A stretch of DNA of 64,000 bases from Artemisia argyi (Eukaryota; Streptophyta; Magnoliopsida; Asterales; Asteraceae): contig CM060697.1 in assembly GCA_030686995.1 (NCBI GenBank), forward strand, positions 41,940,959-42,004,958, given 5' to 3'. Position 1 is the stretch's first letter. Every line of letters starts with the position of its first letter. The notes beneath the pieces are model-generated. The model was given only the letters and a program-made list of their open reading frames with translations, ran no database searches and had not been told where the DNA came from. Both the position numbers and the translations under genes were made by a program. Shown piece by piece: positions 33,155-45,149 of this stretch.

Positions 33155-34124
33155 TATTGAAAATACTTGACCGTATGGCAACACCGCTCAATTAAAACTT
33201 CTGTATAACTATTTACCATAAAACACATAAACAAATATTGTAAAAAAACATGTGTTAGGTTTGAAATTTAATTAAAAGTACATGTCAATAAATATGTGGT
33301 GATTGTAGAAATTTAATTGAAAGTAGTATGTCAATAAATATGTTGTTGCTGTAAAGCAAGCTTAGATTTAATTATCAGATGTGCGAATGTACGACTTGGC
33401 CAAATGTGCTACTTTTTTTATATATACTATGAATAAACAAATATTGTAAAAAAACATGTGTTAGGTTCGAAATTTAATTAAAAGTACATGTCAATAAAGA
33501 TGTGGTAGTTGTAGAATTTAATTAAAAGTAACATGTCAATAAATATGTTGTTGTTGTAAAGCAAGCTTTGATTTAATTATCAGATTTTCGAATGTGCGAT
33601 TAGGCCAAATGTGCGACTTTTTTGATATATACTACCATGATTGTAAAAAAAACTTATTGAAAATACTTGACCGTATGGCAACATCACTCAATTAAAACTC
33701 TTATATAACTATTTACCACAAAACACATAAACAAATATTGTAAAAAAACATGTGTTAGGTTCAAAATTTAATTAAAAGTATATGTCAATAAATATGTGGT
33801 GGTTGTAAAGTGAATTTGTATTTAAGTTTCAGATGTGCGAATGTGCGACTTGGCAAAATGTGCGAATTATATACTTACATTATTTCCCATAAACAAATAT
33901 TGTAAAAAAACATATGTTAGGTTCGAAATTTAATTAAAAGTATATGTCAATAAATATGTGGTGGTTGTAAAGTGAAATTGTATTTAAGTTTCAGATGTGT
34001 GAATGTGCGACTTGGACAAATGTGCGAATTATATGCTTATATTGCATTGTTTCCCATAAACAAATATGTGTGGTTTTACAATTCTAAAAGATCATGTATC
34101 TAAAGTTCTTCTAGACAAAAAAAC
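32701..34124 (+). repeat. Left subterminal repeat tract of a Mutator-like element
   Basis: Five or more degenerate copies of a 200-350 bp unit. Each combines 'aaaatacttgaccgtatggc', 'gttaggttYgaaatttaatt', 'atgtcaataaatatgtggt' and 'gatgtgcgaatgtgcgactt'. A 47-nt A run is at 33106-33152. Related GTGCGA clusters lie in inverted orientation at 52255-52430. I read this as the terminal/subterminal region of the element that carries the transposase at 34125, but exact ends and TSD could not be set. Confidence 0.55.
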
Positions 34125-35977
34125 ATGAATGGTAAATTTAGTGTATTTTTGGTTTGTGAAGATTTAACGTTTGGTGTATCGCTTCTAAAAAATATTACGT
34201 ATGCACAACTTGTTACTGTCGCCAGGAAAAAGTTCAACATTGGGCAACAATATGATATTGTCCTCTCTTACCATGTTGGAAATAATCGTGTCCACATAGT
34301 TAACGATGATGATATGGCATTTTTTTACATCAAGTTTTGAAAGGGAAATCCACCGTGTTGCATAATGTCTATATTAAGAAGATTGAAAAAGGCTTAAAGG
34401 TAAATCCTTCTTCATCTAATACTTTTGAATTCGATCTTAACTTTCCTCCTGATGGATACGATGAATTTGGTGCTGAATTTGACAACACATATAATCAACC
34501 GAAAAATGAAACTTACCAAAATACCGAATCTGTTTTATCAAACGACCAATTTGATCATAAATGGAAAAGTAACACATTTACCTATATGCCTCCTCCCCCT
34601 GAACATCCAACATCGCCTATTAAAATGCAAAAAGAAGGGGTTGGGTAAAATTGCAAAAAAGTTATAAAAACGGGTGATGAATTTGATAGTAACGAATTAT
34701 GCATGCAGGAAATTGGTGAAAAGGCTCTTTTAGAAGGTTTTCAATTTAGACCAAGAAAATCATATAGGTTTAGGTATGATGTACTTTGTAGGGTTGACAA
34801 TTGCGAGTGGAAGATAATTTTATCTAAGGCAGAAGATAGTATGAAATGGGTAGTAGGAAAAGTAAACGACATTCACAGTTGAGATAGAACACAACTCTAT
34901 CCCGATCACCGAAATGCAACCGCTAAATTTTTGGGTCATTTGTTGGTACCGAAGATGGGAGATCCTAGTCGGGTATATAAGCCAAATGACATAGTAAACG
35001 ACACCAACCTTGCATACAACATCGATATTTTGTACAAAAAGGCATGGGGTGGAAGAAATATAGCATTGGAGACGTTGTCCGGTTGCCCGAAAAATTCTTT
35101 TTCACAATTACCGTATTATTGTTATAACTTAAAGTTGAAAAACCCGGGATGGGTAACGCGTATTGAGACAGATGATGAAGACCGATTTGAGATGGTTTTT
35201 ATAGCCTCTGGTGTTGCGGTAAAAATTTATGACTATCTAATTAACTTTTCTTTTTAATATGTAGTTTATATTATTAATGTGAATCTAATACTTTTTTTTA
35301 ATGTTCTAGATTCGGGCTTTCTTGGACCATTTGCGCCCACTAATAATAATTGAAGCAGCTCATCTTAAAGGTACACACCTAGGTACAAATATGTTTGCCG
35401 TTGGAATGGATGGAAATAATCAGATTGTTCCACTTGCGACCGGTGTATCTCAGGGCGAGACTAGGAGATTGTGGACGTGGTTTTTGACCTACTTGAAAGA
35501 ATGCATCGGCGAAGTTCAAGATTTGGCTATAATATATGATAGACATCTAGGAATACAACAAGCTTGTCAAACAATTTATTTGGATTCATTTCATGGTTTT
35601 TGTTGTAGGCACTTGATGACGAATTGCAAGTTTGGACAAAGTAAAAGGATTAAGGCTTTATATTGGAAGGCTTGCAAAAGTTACACAAACGACGATTTTA
35701 CTCTTGCATCGGCACAAATTGAACAAAAAAGTCCAGAAGCTCATGAGAAACTATTGGACGCTAGAGTTAGGTACTGGTCTAGGGCATATTGCCCAGGAAA
35801 ACGTTACAATTATATGACTTCGAACAGTGCAAAGTCAATCAACAGTTTAACAAGACATGTTCGAAGATCTCCTATTTCAATGCTAATGGAATACTACAGA
35901 GGGCTTGTACAGGATTGGTTTTGTGATAAACGAGAAAAGTACCAAGGTATATATAATTAACTTATGTTATATATCTA

Positions 35978-36064
<87 letters not shown>

Positions 36065-36592
36065 GTCAATCTTTAGGTGCAAATGCGGGTGACCTTAGTG
36101 ACTGGGCAAGTGCAAAAGTGAAGGATAGAGTTTTTAAGAGTGCTAATTGGATATTGAAAGCCATTGAACATAGAAGGATTTATGAGGTAGATGATCATAG
36201 AAAGAAACATATTGTAAAGTTCAGGGAAAATACATGCACGTGTCGAAAATGGTAACTATTTGGTCTGCCATGTGGTCATGCTATAGCTACTTGTAGATTT
36301 CAAGGAATGACAAGTTGTAATCATTTGGCAAAAAAATGGTTTAGAACAACTACCCTAAAAGCTACATAGCAAGCGTTAGTATATTCCTGTTGGAGAAATT
36401 CCAAGTTGGGAGCTTCCAACTAACTTGCAGGTTATAAAGCCACCGAGTATGGCTAATTGCCAAGTTGGAAGACCAAAGAACAAAGATAGGATTAGATCTC
36501 AAGGTGAGGAGCCAACAGAAAATTCATGCGGAAGGTGCGGTTCAGTTGCTCACACACGAGGAGAATGTAATGCACCATTGCCAAAAAATAAA
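34125..36592 (+). pseudogene. MULE transposase (MuDR-like), multi-exon, inactivated
   Basis: Order: N-terminal PB1-like segment (FSVFLVCEDLTFGVSLL), MuDR DNA-binding region (CRVDNCEWKIILSKAEDSMK), MULE core (TNMFAVGMDGNNQIVPLATG; DSFHGFCCRHLMTNC), SWIM finger (CTCRKW-stop-LFGLPCGHA) and a knuckle (CGRCGSVAHTRGEC). Introns at 35217-35309 and 35946-36075 have GT/AG ends; the second is filled by an ATT microsatellite. Breaks: shift at 34340, stops at about 34647, 34881 and 36253. The usual first acidic residue (VDGAHL) reads IEAAHL, and the usual E in N-x-AES-x-N reads NSAKSIN, so two of three catalytic positions are altered. It would have cut and joined element ends. Confidence 0.9.
35980..36063 (+). 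repeat. ATT trinucleotide microsatellite
   Basis: About 28 uninterrupted ATT units inside the second transposase intron, between donor 'accaag/gtatat' and acceptor 'ctttag/gtgc'. Confidence 0.97.
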
Positions 36593-36643
36593 AAGGTAAC
36601 TTATAAGTGTGACATAAATTTTTATTATTTTGTATTCAATTAT

Positions 36644-37340
36644 TGATGTGTGGTTGTGCAACCTTGCAAAAGGTTTTACTTCTCAAGGGATCTTGAGAAG
36701 CTTGCAATCTCCACCAGGCAATGTACCTGACCAATGTAGTATAGTGAGTGGCAAGTACCGGGGTATTGATCGTTCTCTAGGGGAATAGTGTCGTTAGGAT
36801 TCAAAACTACGTAAACTAGGTCTAAAGGTGAGGGATGATTCTTTTTGTATTTTTATATTTTTTTGAAAGCAAGTAAAACTCTCGGGTATTAGAAGAGTGA
36901 GCGGAATTAGTTGCTAGTCAACTAACCCAAAATAACTACTAATGCAAATAAAATTAAATAACAAGAAAAGAAAAAGTGGTGAACTTCTTATGATTAGAAA
37001 ATGTGTTTACTTAGATTTCACTACTCCTTAGCTATCTCTTATTAATTAATTGGTTTGTTATAATTGTTTGGATGAAAGGTTGTTTTCGTTAATACCAGTC
37101 GTGAGGGCGTGTACGTCCTTCCCCAACTCTATAAGCTTCTATCTCTTCCTATGAAAACACGTTTAGTATCCTATCATGGCCTCCTTAATAGTCACTTATG
37201 TATTAAAAACCCAAAAACATCGGTGTACACAGCCGAATACGTTTCTCAAGACGTTCAAGCCAGTTACCATATAGGAGTTCGACCTGTTTTCTCGAGCCTA
37301 ACGCGAAATCAATCACCCAATACAATCAAACAACCCAACG
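36644..37340 (-). repeat. Truncated 3' LTR of the gag-protease element
   Basis: Matches 41366-42060 of the other LTR, then stops near 'aaacaacccaac' and continues as interior sequence ('ctaatgcctcttatcatgta', as at 7810). Carries the tRNA-Asp-like stretch TGTAGTATAGT at 36735-36745. Confidence 0.85.
36733..36759 (+). other. tRNA-Asp 5'-half look-alike in LTR (copy 3)
   Basis: TGTAGTATAGT (11 exact bases of tRNA-Asp) then GAGTGGCAAGTA against GTGGTAAGTA of the D arm. It lies at the same LTR position as in the other elements. Confidence 0.65.
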
Positions 37341-38654
37341 TGATTATAAAAAGAAATAGGCTTAAAACATGTGTTATCCTAATGCCTCTTATCATGTAGT
37401 AAATCCTAACTACACGAATGTAGTCTCACTTGTGGTCTCGGGATGCATCGCTAACACAAGTTCTGGAATCTAAATACTACCGGTACACTCATAAGTACTA
37501 ATAATGAATGCTTTTCCTAAAAAATCTAGGGGCGAACCTCACATATTTGGGGTGGAAAATTTTTTGAGTGGTACAGTTTTTGTGCTAGTCATTTAACTCC
37601 TATCCATGAGACGCTTATTAAGACTAAAGTTTCACTCCTAAATGTTGCAAAAAAATTTAAAATTTGGTGCTAAAATTTCCCTAACAAGTATTTCTCTTAG
37701 TTTTATTACACATCTACTATTAAAAAAAACAAAAAATCAAGTGCAATTGTAAGTTCTAAGGTATCCTCATTTACCCCCTTACACTTAAGTTGAATATTGT
37801 CCCCAATGTTCTTTAAAAGTAATAAAGTAAAGATAAATGAAAATGAATGAAACAAATACTCCCCTGATTAGCTCGGTGTGGATGATGTGGTAACAAGGTT
37901 AAATCCTCCTCCAAGAAAATGAGCATGCAAAGCTTCACTCCTGAAATATAATCATTTTCTTGTCCAATATAACCTGTTAAACAACTAAAAAAAGCAACAC
38001 GAAACCTCGCATAAAATCAGCGGTAAAATCTATATAATAGTAAATCCTAGAAAGCAAGTAAAGGTATAATGCTTGTGGAATGAATATTTGCAGATTCCTG
38101 GAGTTTATAAATTATAGATTTTATTAAACTTTACAATTCCAGCAGAAAAATAAAACCTGGAAAATTTTGCAGAAAATAACATCTGACGTCGTCAGGTTAT
38201 AACCCCTGACGCCGTCATAATTGATCTGGCGGAATTCTTTATATTTTGTTTTCGGAAAATTTCAAGAAAAACCTATGTTTTAATTCCTGGAATCCTGCAA
38301 AAACATTCATTGTGACTCGATGCAAGCATTCGACTCAAACAAATACTAGTATGCATGTTTATACCTTATTGTTTTCGCTCATGTTCAATTCGTTCTTTAA
38401 ACAAATTTGAATTTCCCTTACACTTATCTTTTACAAAATACCTTTACCTGTAATTAAGACGAGGTTATAAACAAAATAAAGCATTTTCACAATTTGTATT
38501 TGATACATGAACAAAAAACAATAAGAATGAAATATGCATACGGAAACAAATAAAAATAAATAAGCAAACAAACAAATAAAAAGCTTGGGTTGCCTCCTAA
38601 GATGCACTTTTCTTTATTTACGAGTCTTGTAGCTAGACTCAAAGTCATGCCCTA
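37341..38654 (-). other. Non-coding interior of the gag-protease element
   Basis: Homologous to about 7800-9096 of the first element: 'attgtccccaatgtt', a TGACG dyad pair around TTATAA (38183-38216) and 'cttgggttgcctcc' at 38583. No gene seen. Confidence 0.6.
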
Positions 38655-39602
38655 TTACGTTATGTGAGTGATTTCCTCATCGAGGACATCTTTGGGGTCG
38701 AACTTAGCTTGAAGCTTTCTATCGGTGCGCTTTGTACGGTATGTCTTTTTAAACTTTTCCCCTTCCGGGTTGTATAATGTCATTTTTATGTGCCATGACC
38801 CATCTCCTTCCTTAGGTGGCTTCTCCCAATTCCATTTATGTTTATCATTTTCGATTTTCCACCTATTCATTCCTAGGTTAATTGGCAAAACTCCTAGGAA
38901 TTCAATCATTTTTCTAAAAACTAGAGGATCTTCAAATGGGTCCAATTCGGTGTCCCTAGCCAAGAGTTGCTATACTGAATGTGTTAAGTTCACAAATTCC
39001 TCTTCTAGGTAAAATGGGCGTTGGGGTCCTATGAAGTCTCTATTGATCCAAGGTCCATATCTAGAAGGTCTCCTATTTACATTTACCTAATGAGGCATCG
39101 GTTCCTCATTAGTATCATAGGCGTGTTTCTTAACATCGTATACCGAGCAAGTTTCACCTTCTCCTACCGTTATTTTAGATTCCTTACAATCAATCATCAC
39201 ACTTGCGGTAGCTAGAAATCCTCTTCCTATTAACAAAGGGCATGTGGTGTCACTAACCATATCAAGGACGTGGAAATCAACCAAAATAGTTTATCTTCCT
39301 ATGTGCACTAACACGTCCTTTATTGCTCCAACCGGGTATGTGACACTTCCATCCGCTAGGCCAATTATTACCTCTGTTTCATCTACATTTCCTAACTTTA
39401 GGGTGGTGTAGAGGGATAATGGAAGTAGGTTAAGGCTTGATCCAAGATCGGCTAATGTGTCGAAAGCCTCAGAATTTCCTATCTTGCAAGGTAAAACAAA
39501 TATGCCCGGGTCATATAATTTCTTAGGTAAGTTATTTTGAATGAAAGTGGTTCCTTTTTCACCTAATTTAAGCTTCTTCTCGTATTTTTCCAAAAGGGCA
39601 TT
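38655..39602 (-). pseudogene. Retropepsin plus unknown C-terminal extension
   Basis: Leftwards: KLYDPGIFVLPCKIGNSEAF and LADLGSSLNLLPLSLYTTLK give the protease active-site region (D-L-G-S where relatives have D-L-G-A), then LADGSVTYPVGAIKDVLVHI, VDFHVLDMVSDTTCPLLIGR and FLATASVMIDCKESKITV. After a stop at 39087 the reading continues as WINRDFIGPQRPFYLEEEFV and, to 38655, a basic/aromatic stretch (GMNRWKIENDKHKWNWEKPP; KKTYRTKRTDRKLQAKFDPK) that I do not recognise. It occupies the place where reverse transcriptase should start. Stops at 39288, 39087 and 38971 show decay. Confidence 0.8.
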
Positions 39603-41215
39603 TTAGTAAGGAGCACGTGTTAACACATCCATAACCGGACGTTCAAGGTGGAGCTCCTTGAATTCATCATCAAGGTTTTGAGTAGGAGGTGTTTTGATTA
39701 TGTTGTTGACCAATTTAGTGTTAGATATCTTAGTTTCGTAGTCTTTTTGAAAAACTTGGGTTTGCTTGAAACACTTGCTCAAAGCGTTGACCGAATAGTA
39801 TTGTGGACAAGAACTAGGAGATGAAACTACTGAGATTGAGTTAACGTTTTTGCTTAGGGTTCTTGACTGTGTCACTCGGAAGTGCTCCCAAGTCTCGGTC
39901 ATTGAGGGATTTCAACAAGGTATCTATTTTATTTGTCAGCTCGCTTTGTTTTTGTTTGTAATCGGTTTCAAACTTTGTCAAACAACTTCTTGAGATGACA
40001 TAAAACTAGATATCAATCCTTCAAAATTATTGGTACTACCATAGTTGTTGAAAGGATTGTTGTTGAAAGTACGATTCGAGGTTGAACTGTTTGGTTGAAA
40101 ATGATTAGGCGGATTGGAAGAATTGTTTTGAGGCGGGTATTGGTTTTGTTTCCACCTAAAGTTTGGGTGATTTTTCCAAGAGGGGTTGTATAAACCACCA
40201 TAAGGGTTTGGCTCGGGTTTAAAAGAGTACCACTTTTATCCCGCTCCGTCGGTACGTGAGGATGCGTAGTCCGTAAAAGCTTGTTCGGGGATTTCCATGC
40301 AATCACGAGTGTCGTGGGGACCACTACATAATCCGTATGAAGAAGTGATTTTGTTCACTTGGCTTGAAGTTTTAGGAGCTTCATAGGATTTCATGAGAAA
40401 CTTGACTTGGTCCTCTAGTTTCATGATCCTACGGTTGGGAATGCTTGAATTATTCGAAGGCAAAGATATTGCCTTGACCGTTTTGTTCAAGTCACGGGGA
40501 TCATTCCAACATTCATTGTCATAGAGAGCAAGATCTTTTATGATTCCCCATGATTCTTCCGCATTCTTGTCATGTAGCTTATCACCGGCCGCTTGGTCAA
40601 TGGTTTGCCTTGTGGATTAATTGACATGATCATAGAATATTTTGATTTGAAACCAAAGATCAATGCCATGGTGAGGGATTTTTTAGAGTAAGTCCTTGAA
40701 ACGAGTCCATGCTTCGTAAAGAGTTTCACCTTGAAGTTGTTGGAAATTCAAGATGTCATTCCTTAACTTGGTAGTTCTCCCTGGTGGGAAATTTTGAGCA
40801 AGGAAACCAGAGGTGAGATCATCCCAAGAGGTGATGGATCCCGCGGGTAAACGCTCAAGCCATTGACTAGCTTGGTCACGTAGAGAGTTTTAGAAGAGAC
40901 GCAATCGGGTCGTCTCTCGAGTGTCAACATCAAGGTCTATGGAATCTACGATTTTGAGAAAGTCCTTGAGATGTTGATTTAGATCTTCAGAACGAAGTCC
41001 ATGGAATGCACATCCGCTTTGCCCCAACCATATGGTGTTCGATCGCAAGGGAGACACATTGGCTCCTTGAGTGAGCTCAATGGTGTTTCGATAGCCGTGG
41101 TGGCTAGGTTGGGAGTATTCTCCTAAAGTGCGTGCTCTAGGTGGTTGGTTTAGTTGTGGTGGGTTAGCTGGATCAAAGATATTACCACCTTCCGTAATGG
41201 CGGATGGTAATGGTT
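39603..41215 (-). pseudogene. Athila-type gag
   Basis: Leftwards from 41200: CAFHGLRSEDLNQHLKDFLK, SLRDQASQWLERLPAGSITS, WDDLTSGFLAQNFPPGRTTK and LYEAWTRFKDLL are the conserved gypsy gag core. CSGPHDTRDC at about 40300-40330 is a zinc-knuckle remnant, followed by an Asn/Pro-rich tail. Stops occur near 40890, 40685, 40618 and 40238. In functional copies this makes the capsid and binds RNA at the PBS-proximal leader. Confidence 0.88.
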
Positions 41216-41340
41216 ACGAACAAAGAAACAAAAAAAAGATAGACTAAAGAAAACCTAATAAAAAGAAAATAAAAATCTCACTAGATAGTAATCTAATAAG
41301 TGGTCCTAATAAAAATAAAATTTAACCTAAAAAATAACTA

Positions 41341-41359
41341 TTCCCCGGCAGCGGCGCCA
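41341..41359 (-). other. Primer-binding site, tRNA-Asp type
   Basis: Element sense TGGCGCCGCTGCCGGGGA, 17 of 18 bases complementary to the tRNA-Asp 3' end, six nt from the LTR. Confidence 0.88.
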
Positions 41360-41365
41360 AAAACT

Positions 41366-42787
41366 TGATGCGTTGTTTTGCAACCTTGCAAAAGGTTTTA
41401 CTTCTCAAGGGATCTTGAGAAGCTTGCAATTCCCACCAGGCAGTGTACATGACCGATGTAGTATAGTGAGTGGCCAGTACCGGGGTATTGATCGTTCACT
41501 AGGGGAATAGTGTCGTTATGATTAAAAACTATGTAAACTAGTTCTAAAGGTCAGGGATGATTCTTTTTGTATTTTTATATTTTTTTTAAAGCAAGAAAAA
41601 ATCTCGGGTATTGGAAGAGTGGGTGGAATTAGTTGGTAGTCAACTAACCCAAAATAACTACTAATTCAAATAAAATTAAATAACAAGAAAAGAAAAAGTG
41701 GTGAACTTCTTATGATGAGAAAATGTGTTTACTTAAATTTCACTACTCCCTAGCTATCTCTTATTAATTAATTGATTTGTTATAATTGTTTGGATTAAGG
41801 GTTGTTTCGTTAATACCAGTCATGGGGGCGTGTACATCCTTCCCCAACTCTATAAGCTTCTATCTTTTCCTATGACGACAGCTTGAGTATCCTATCATGG
41901 CCTCCTTAATAGTCACTTATGCATTAAAAATAACTAATAACATCAGTGTACACAACCGAATACGTTTCTCAAGACATTCAAGCCAGTTACCATATAGGAG
42001 TTCGACCAGTTTTCTCGAGCCTAACACAAAATTAATCACCCAATACAATCAAACAAACCAACCATCAATAATCAATAGCTAGGTTTCATTAGATCTAAGC
42101 AAACACTAAAAAACCTAAGCTAACATGTTAAAAGAAAGACAGGCATAAAAGATAATTAAACAACACATAGAAATATTGAATGATTAAGAGATTAACTTAT
42201 CTTTAATTGAACATATATAAATGAAGGGTATGAAACCCTTACAATGGTTGTAAAATTTGGCTAGGGTTTGTTGCACAGAAGTTCCACATTAATGAATGAA
42301 AAATTAAAGCTATATATAGATATACAAGGGTGACGGCGTCAGCTTTTGGATCCTGACGCCGGCAAGTCTCCGTCATTAGGGTTTCTTGTCGCCCAATTAA
42401 TCTTCTTAACACTGTCTTTTGTTGTTGTCTTCTAGGCCGTCTCTCTTTGTGGTAACACGTGACGGTCTACTTGAACTATAACGTGACGCCATCACGTTGT
42501 AACTCTGGTGCGTCAAATGCAAATAGTTATCCTCCTCTTGATTCATCAAATGACGGCGTCACCTTGTGACATCTGACACCGTCAGATACTGTTTCCAGCA
42601 TGGTTTCTTGACTTTGTCATTTTCTTCACTTTTAACTCAAAAAACGTCCAAAATGCTCCATTTTCCAGAATTCTCCTCCAAAGTACCTAAAATGACAAAA
42701 GGAACGATTTGAGGTAATATTTGACCATATTATCACAATTTAGGGCTTAAATGACCCCCTAAAAGTGTAACAAATATTTCCTTAACA
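41366..42787 (-). repeat. 5' LTR of the gag-protease element
   Basis: 1422 bp, TGTTAAGG...GCATCA in element sense. Has TATATATAG-type TATA sequence near 42310, TGACG dyads upstream of it (42333-42595) and the tRNA-Asp-like stretch at 41454-41480 (CGATGTAGTATAGTGAGTGG). Confidence 0.88.
41454..41480 (+). other. tRNA-Asp 5'-half look-alike in LTR (copy 4)
   Basis: CGATGTAGTATAGTG differs from tRNA-Asp CGTTGTAGTATAGTG at one base. It sits about 90-115 nt from the LTR end that adjoins the PBS. Confidence 0.7.
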
Positions 42788-42792
42788 ATTAT

Positions 42793-43407
42793 TGGCAAAG
42801 ATATTAACTTAACAATTATGTTTGATAAATGATAGGCAATGAAAAAGAGAATATGAGTCGCGATTGACCTCCAAAGACTACCACAATACCTACACGGAAG
42901 CTCACAAGGATCACAACCATCAATGACACAAAGCTACCATCTTGTTAACTTGGCTGACCTGTAATTGAAGTTAACTCTAGAAGACAATTTGTTTGTTTTA
43001 GAAAAAAAAAAAACCCTTTATCTATGTACTTTAAAGTTTGAGACCTCTATCTATATAGACCTGATAAGGTCAAAGTGCCAAAAAAAATGTTATGGCACAC
43101 ATATAGGACAAGATTTGCAGACTTTGATAGCAACAGTCGTAATGCAATTAAGTTTTCCTACTTTTGTTGTCCTATAACATAACAACATGCTTATAACATT
43201 CCCACATATTTGATAAGCTAACATGGTCCAGACTTGATAGTTAAAGTCACTATTTAAGTTCAAAATAAAAATTTCCTAAAGCTACAAGTCACTACGATGT
43301 TCTCCCGAAAAAAAACTCAGGAGATTATGTTCAAAACTACAAAGTTAGCACATTGATGTAATAAGCCACAAAGTGTGTACAATAATAGCAAGTCACAACC
43401 ATTAGAT
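42793..43407. other. MULE interior, no gene recognised
   Basis: AT-rich sequence between the gag-protease element and the last exon of the Ulp1-type gene. No supported coding sequence, RNA gene or repeat. Confidence 0.5.
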
Positions 43408-43995
43408 TCAAAGACAATTTATCTTGTTCTCGAAATAATAACGGATCAAGCCCTCTCGATATGCGAGTGCTGCCAGGGTTGGATTATCGATATGCATATA
43501 AATTCCATGAGCCAACCTGTATAACCAAATTTGAAGCCAAAAGTGATCTAATTCAACAACAAAAATGACCCTAAAATTGAGTTGAAACAACAAACAAAAA
43601 GACATAAATTCGTAGCCTAACTAAACTAAACAACTAGAAGCAAGAAAATACAAGCTCCACTAGTACAGGAGAAATGTGCTAGAGACAAGAAATACAAGCT
43701 CCACTAGGATAAGAGAAATGTGCAAATTATAGGCTTTTTTAAAGTTGGTCAACACATCACTTCTTGTTTGTCGTATGGACTTGTTTGGCTTTTGATGAGA
43801 CGAAAAGTGTTACGCTTTTAAGGGGTCATTTAAGCCTTAAATCGTGATTATATGATCAAATATGGTCTTAAATCGTTCCTTTTGTCATTTTAGGTACTTT
43901 TGAGAGGAATTATGGAAAAGGAAGCATTTTGGACGTTTTTTGAGCATAAAAGTGAAGAAAACGACAAAGTCAAGAATTCAAGATGGAACAGTACC

Positions 43996-44262
43996 TGACG
44001 GCGTCACACACTACCAGGTGACGGCGTCACTTGTTGATAAAGAGGTGGATAATTATTTTAAACTTGACATGCCAGAAAGGAATTTTGGAGTTCAAACGTG
44101 ACGGCATCACGTTATAATTGACCAAGGACGTCACGTATTATTACAAAGAGAGACGGCCCAGAACCTTATTCAACCTGACGGCATCAAGAGTGGATCTAGG
44201 CCATCAAGGAATCCTAAATACGGCGAGGTGACGGCGTCACGTCCCAAAAGGTGACGCCGTCA
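43996..44262 (+). promoter_or_regulatory. TGACG(G/C)CGTCA dyad array in LTR U3
   Basis: Dyads at 43996, 44019, 44099 (CATCA variant), 44125 (GACGTCA), 44176 (CATCA variant), 44229 and 44252, ending just before the TATA box at 44272. TGACG is the core of TGA/as-1-type bZIP sites. The dense head-to-head placement suggests dimer binding. Confidence 0.6.
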
Positions 44263-45125
44263 AGTTGTAAAATCTATATATACTTTTCTAATTTTTATTC
44301 ATTAGGTGTGGATCTTTGGAGAGAAACTTAGGCTATGAACCCTAGTCGACTTTTGTAGCTATTTTGAGGTTTCCATACCTTTTCTTCCATGATTAATTGA
44401 AGATAAGTAATTTATCAATCATTCAATATGTCTATGTGTTGTTTGATCTATCTTACGCTTGTCTTCACATTAACATGCTAGGCTAGGTTTGTTTGTATTT
44501 GCTTAGATGTAATGAAACCTAGCTATTGATTATTGATTGATGGTTTGTTATTAATTGTTGTTGGATGAATGATATCAATGTTAGGCTTAAGAAAACTGGC
44601 TAACTTCCTATTGGTAACTTGCTTGACGTCTTAAGAAACATGAATCGGATATGTACTACGATTAATTGGTTGTGTTTAATGCATAAGAGAATATTAATGA
44701 GGCCATGATAGGATACTTAACGTGTCGTCATAGGAAGAGAGAGGATCTTATAGAGTTGGGGAAGGACGTACACGCCCCCACGAATGGTATTAAGGAATAC
44801 AACCCGTCATCCACGCAATTGTAACAAACTAATTAATCAATGAAAGATAGCTAGGGAGTAGTGAAACCTAAGTAAACACGTTTTCCCCATATTAGTTTCA
44901 CACACATTTATTTTCTTGTTATTTTATTTTTATTTACATTTGTAGTATTTGGGTTAGTTGACTAGCAACTAATTCCGCCCACTCTTCTAAAAACCAAGAT
45001 TTTACTTGCTTTCCATTAAATATAAAAATACAAAAAGAATCATCCCTCACCTCTAGACCTAGTTTAGATCATTTTCAATCCTAACGAACACTATTCCCTG
45101 TGGAGAACGATCAATCCCCTGGTTC

Positions 45126-45149
45126 TTACCACTACACCACACTACATCG
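45126..45149 (-). other. tRNA-Asp 5'-half look-alike in solo LTR (copy 5)
   Basis: On the minus strand CGATGTAGTGTGGTGTAGTG then GTAAG. The second half TAGTGGTAAG matches the tRNA-Asp D arm exactly over 10 bases; the first half has two changes. Confidence 0.6.

Larger units (their letters stand above)
36644..42787 (-). mobile_element. Gag-protease-only Athila-related LTR retrotransposon
   Basis: TSD ATTAT at 36639-36643 and 42788-42792. Right (5') LTR 41366-42787 is complete. The left (3') LTR starts at 36644 but is cut at about 37340 by an internal deletion joining it to interior sequence. PBS of tRNA-Asp type at 41341-41359 fixes the minus orientation. Interior codes gag, a retropepsin and about 150 further residues of unknown type, but no RT, RNase H or integrase. 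It is related to the element at 5062-11802 (same interior phrases and LTR wording) and inserted in the MULE just after a transposase exon. Confidence 0.9.

Noticed and set aside
36644..37373. Independent solo LTR at the left side of the gag-protease element
   Set aside because: It shares the TSD ATTAT with the right LTR and runs directly into interior sequence, so it is the same element's truncated 3' LTR.
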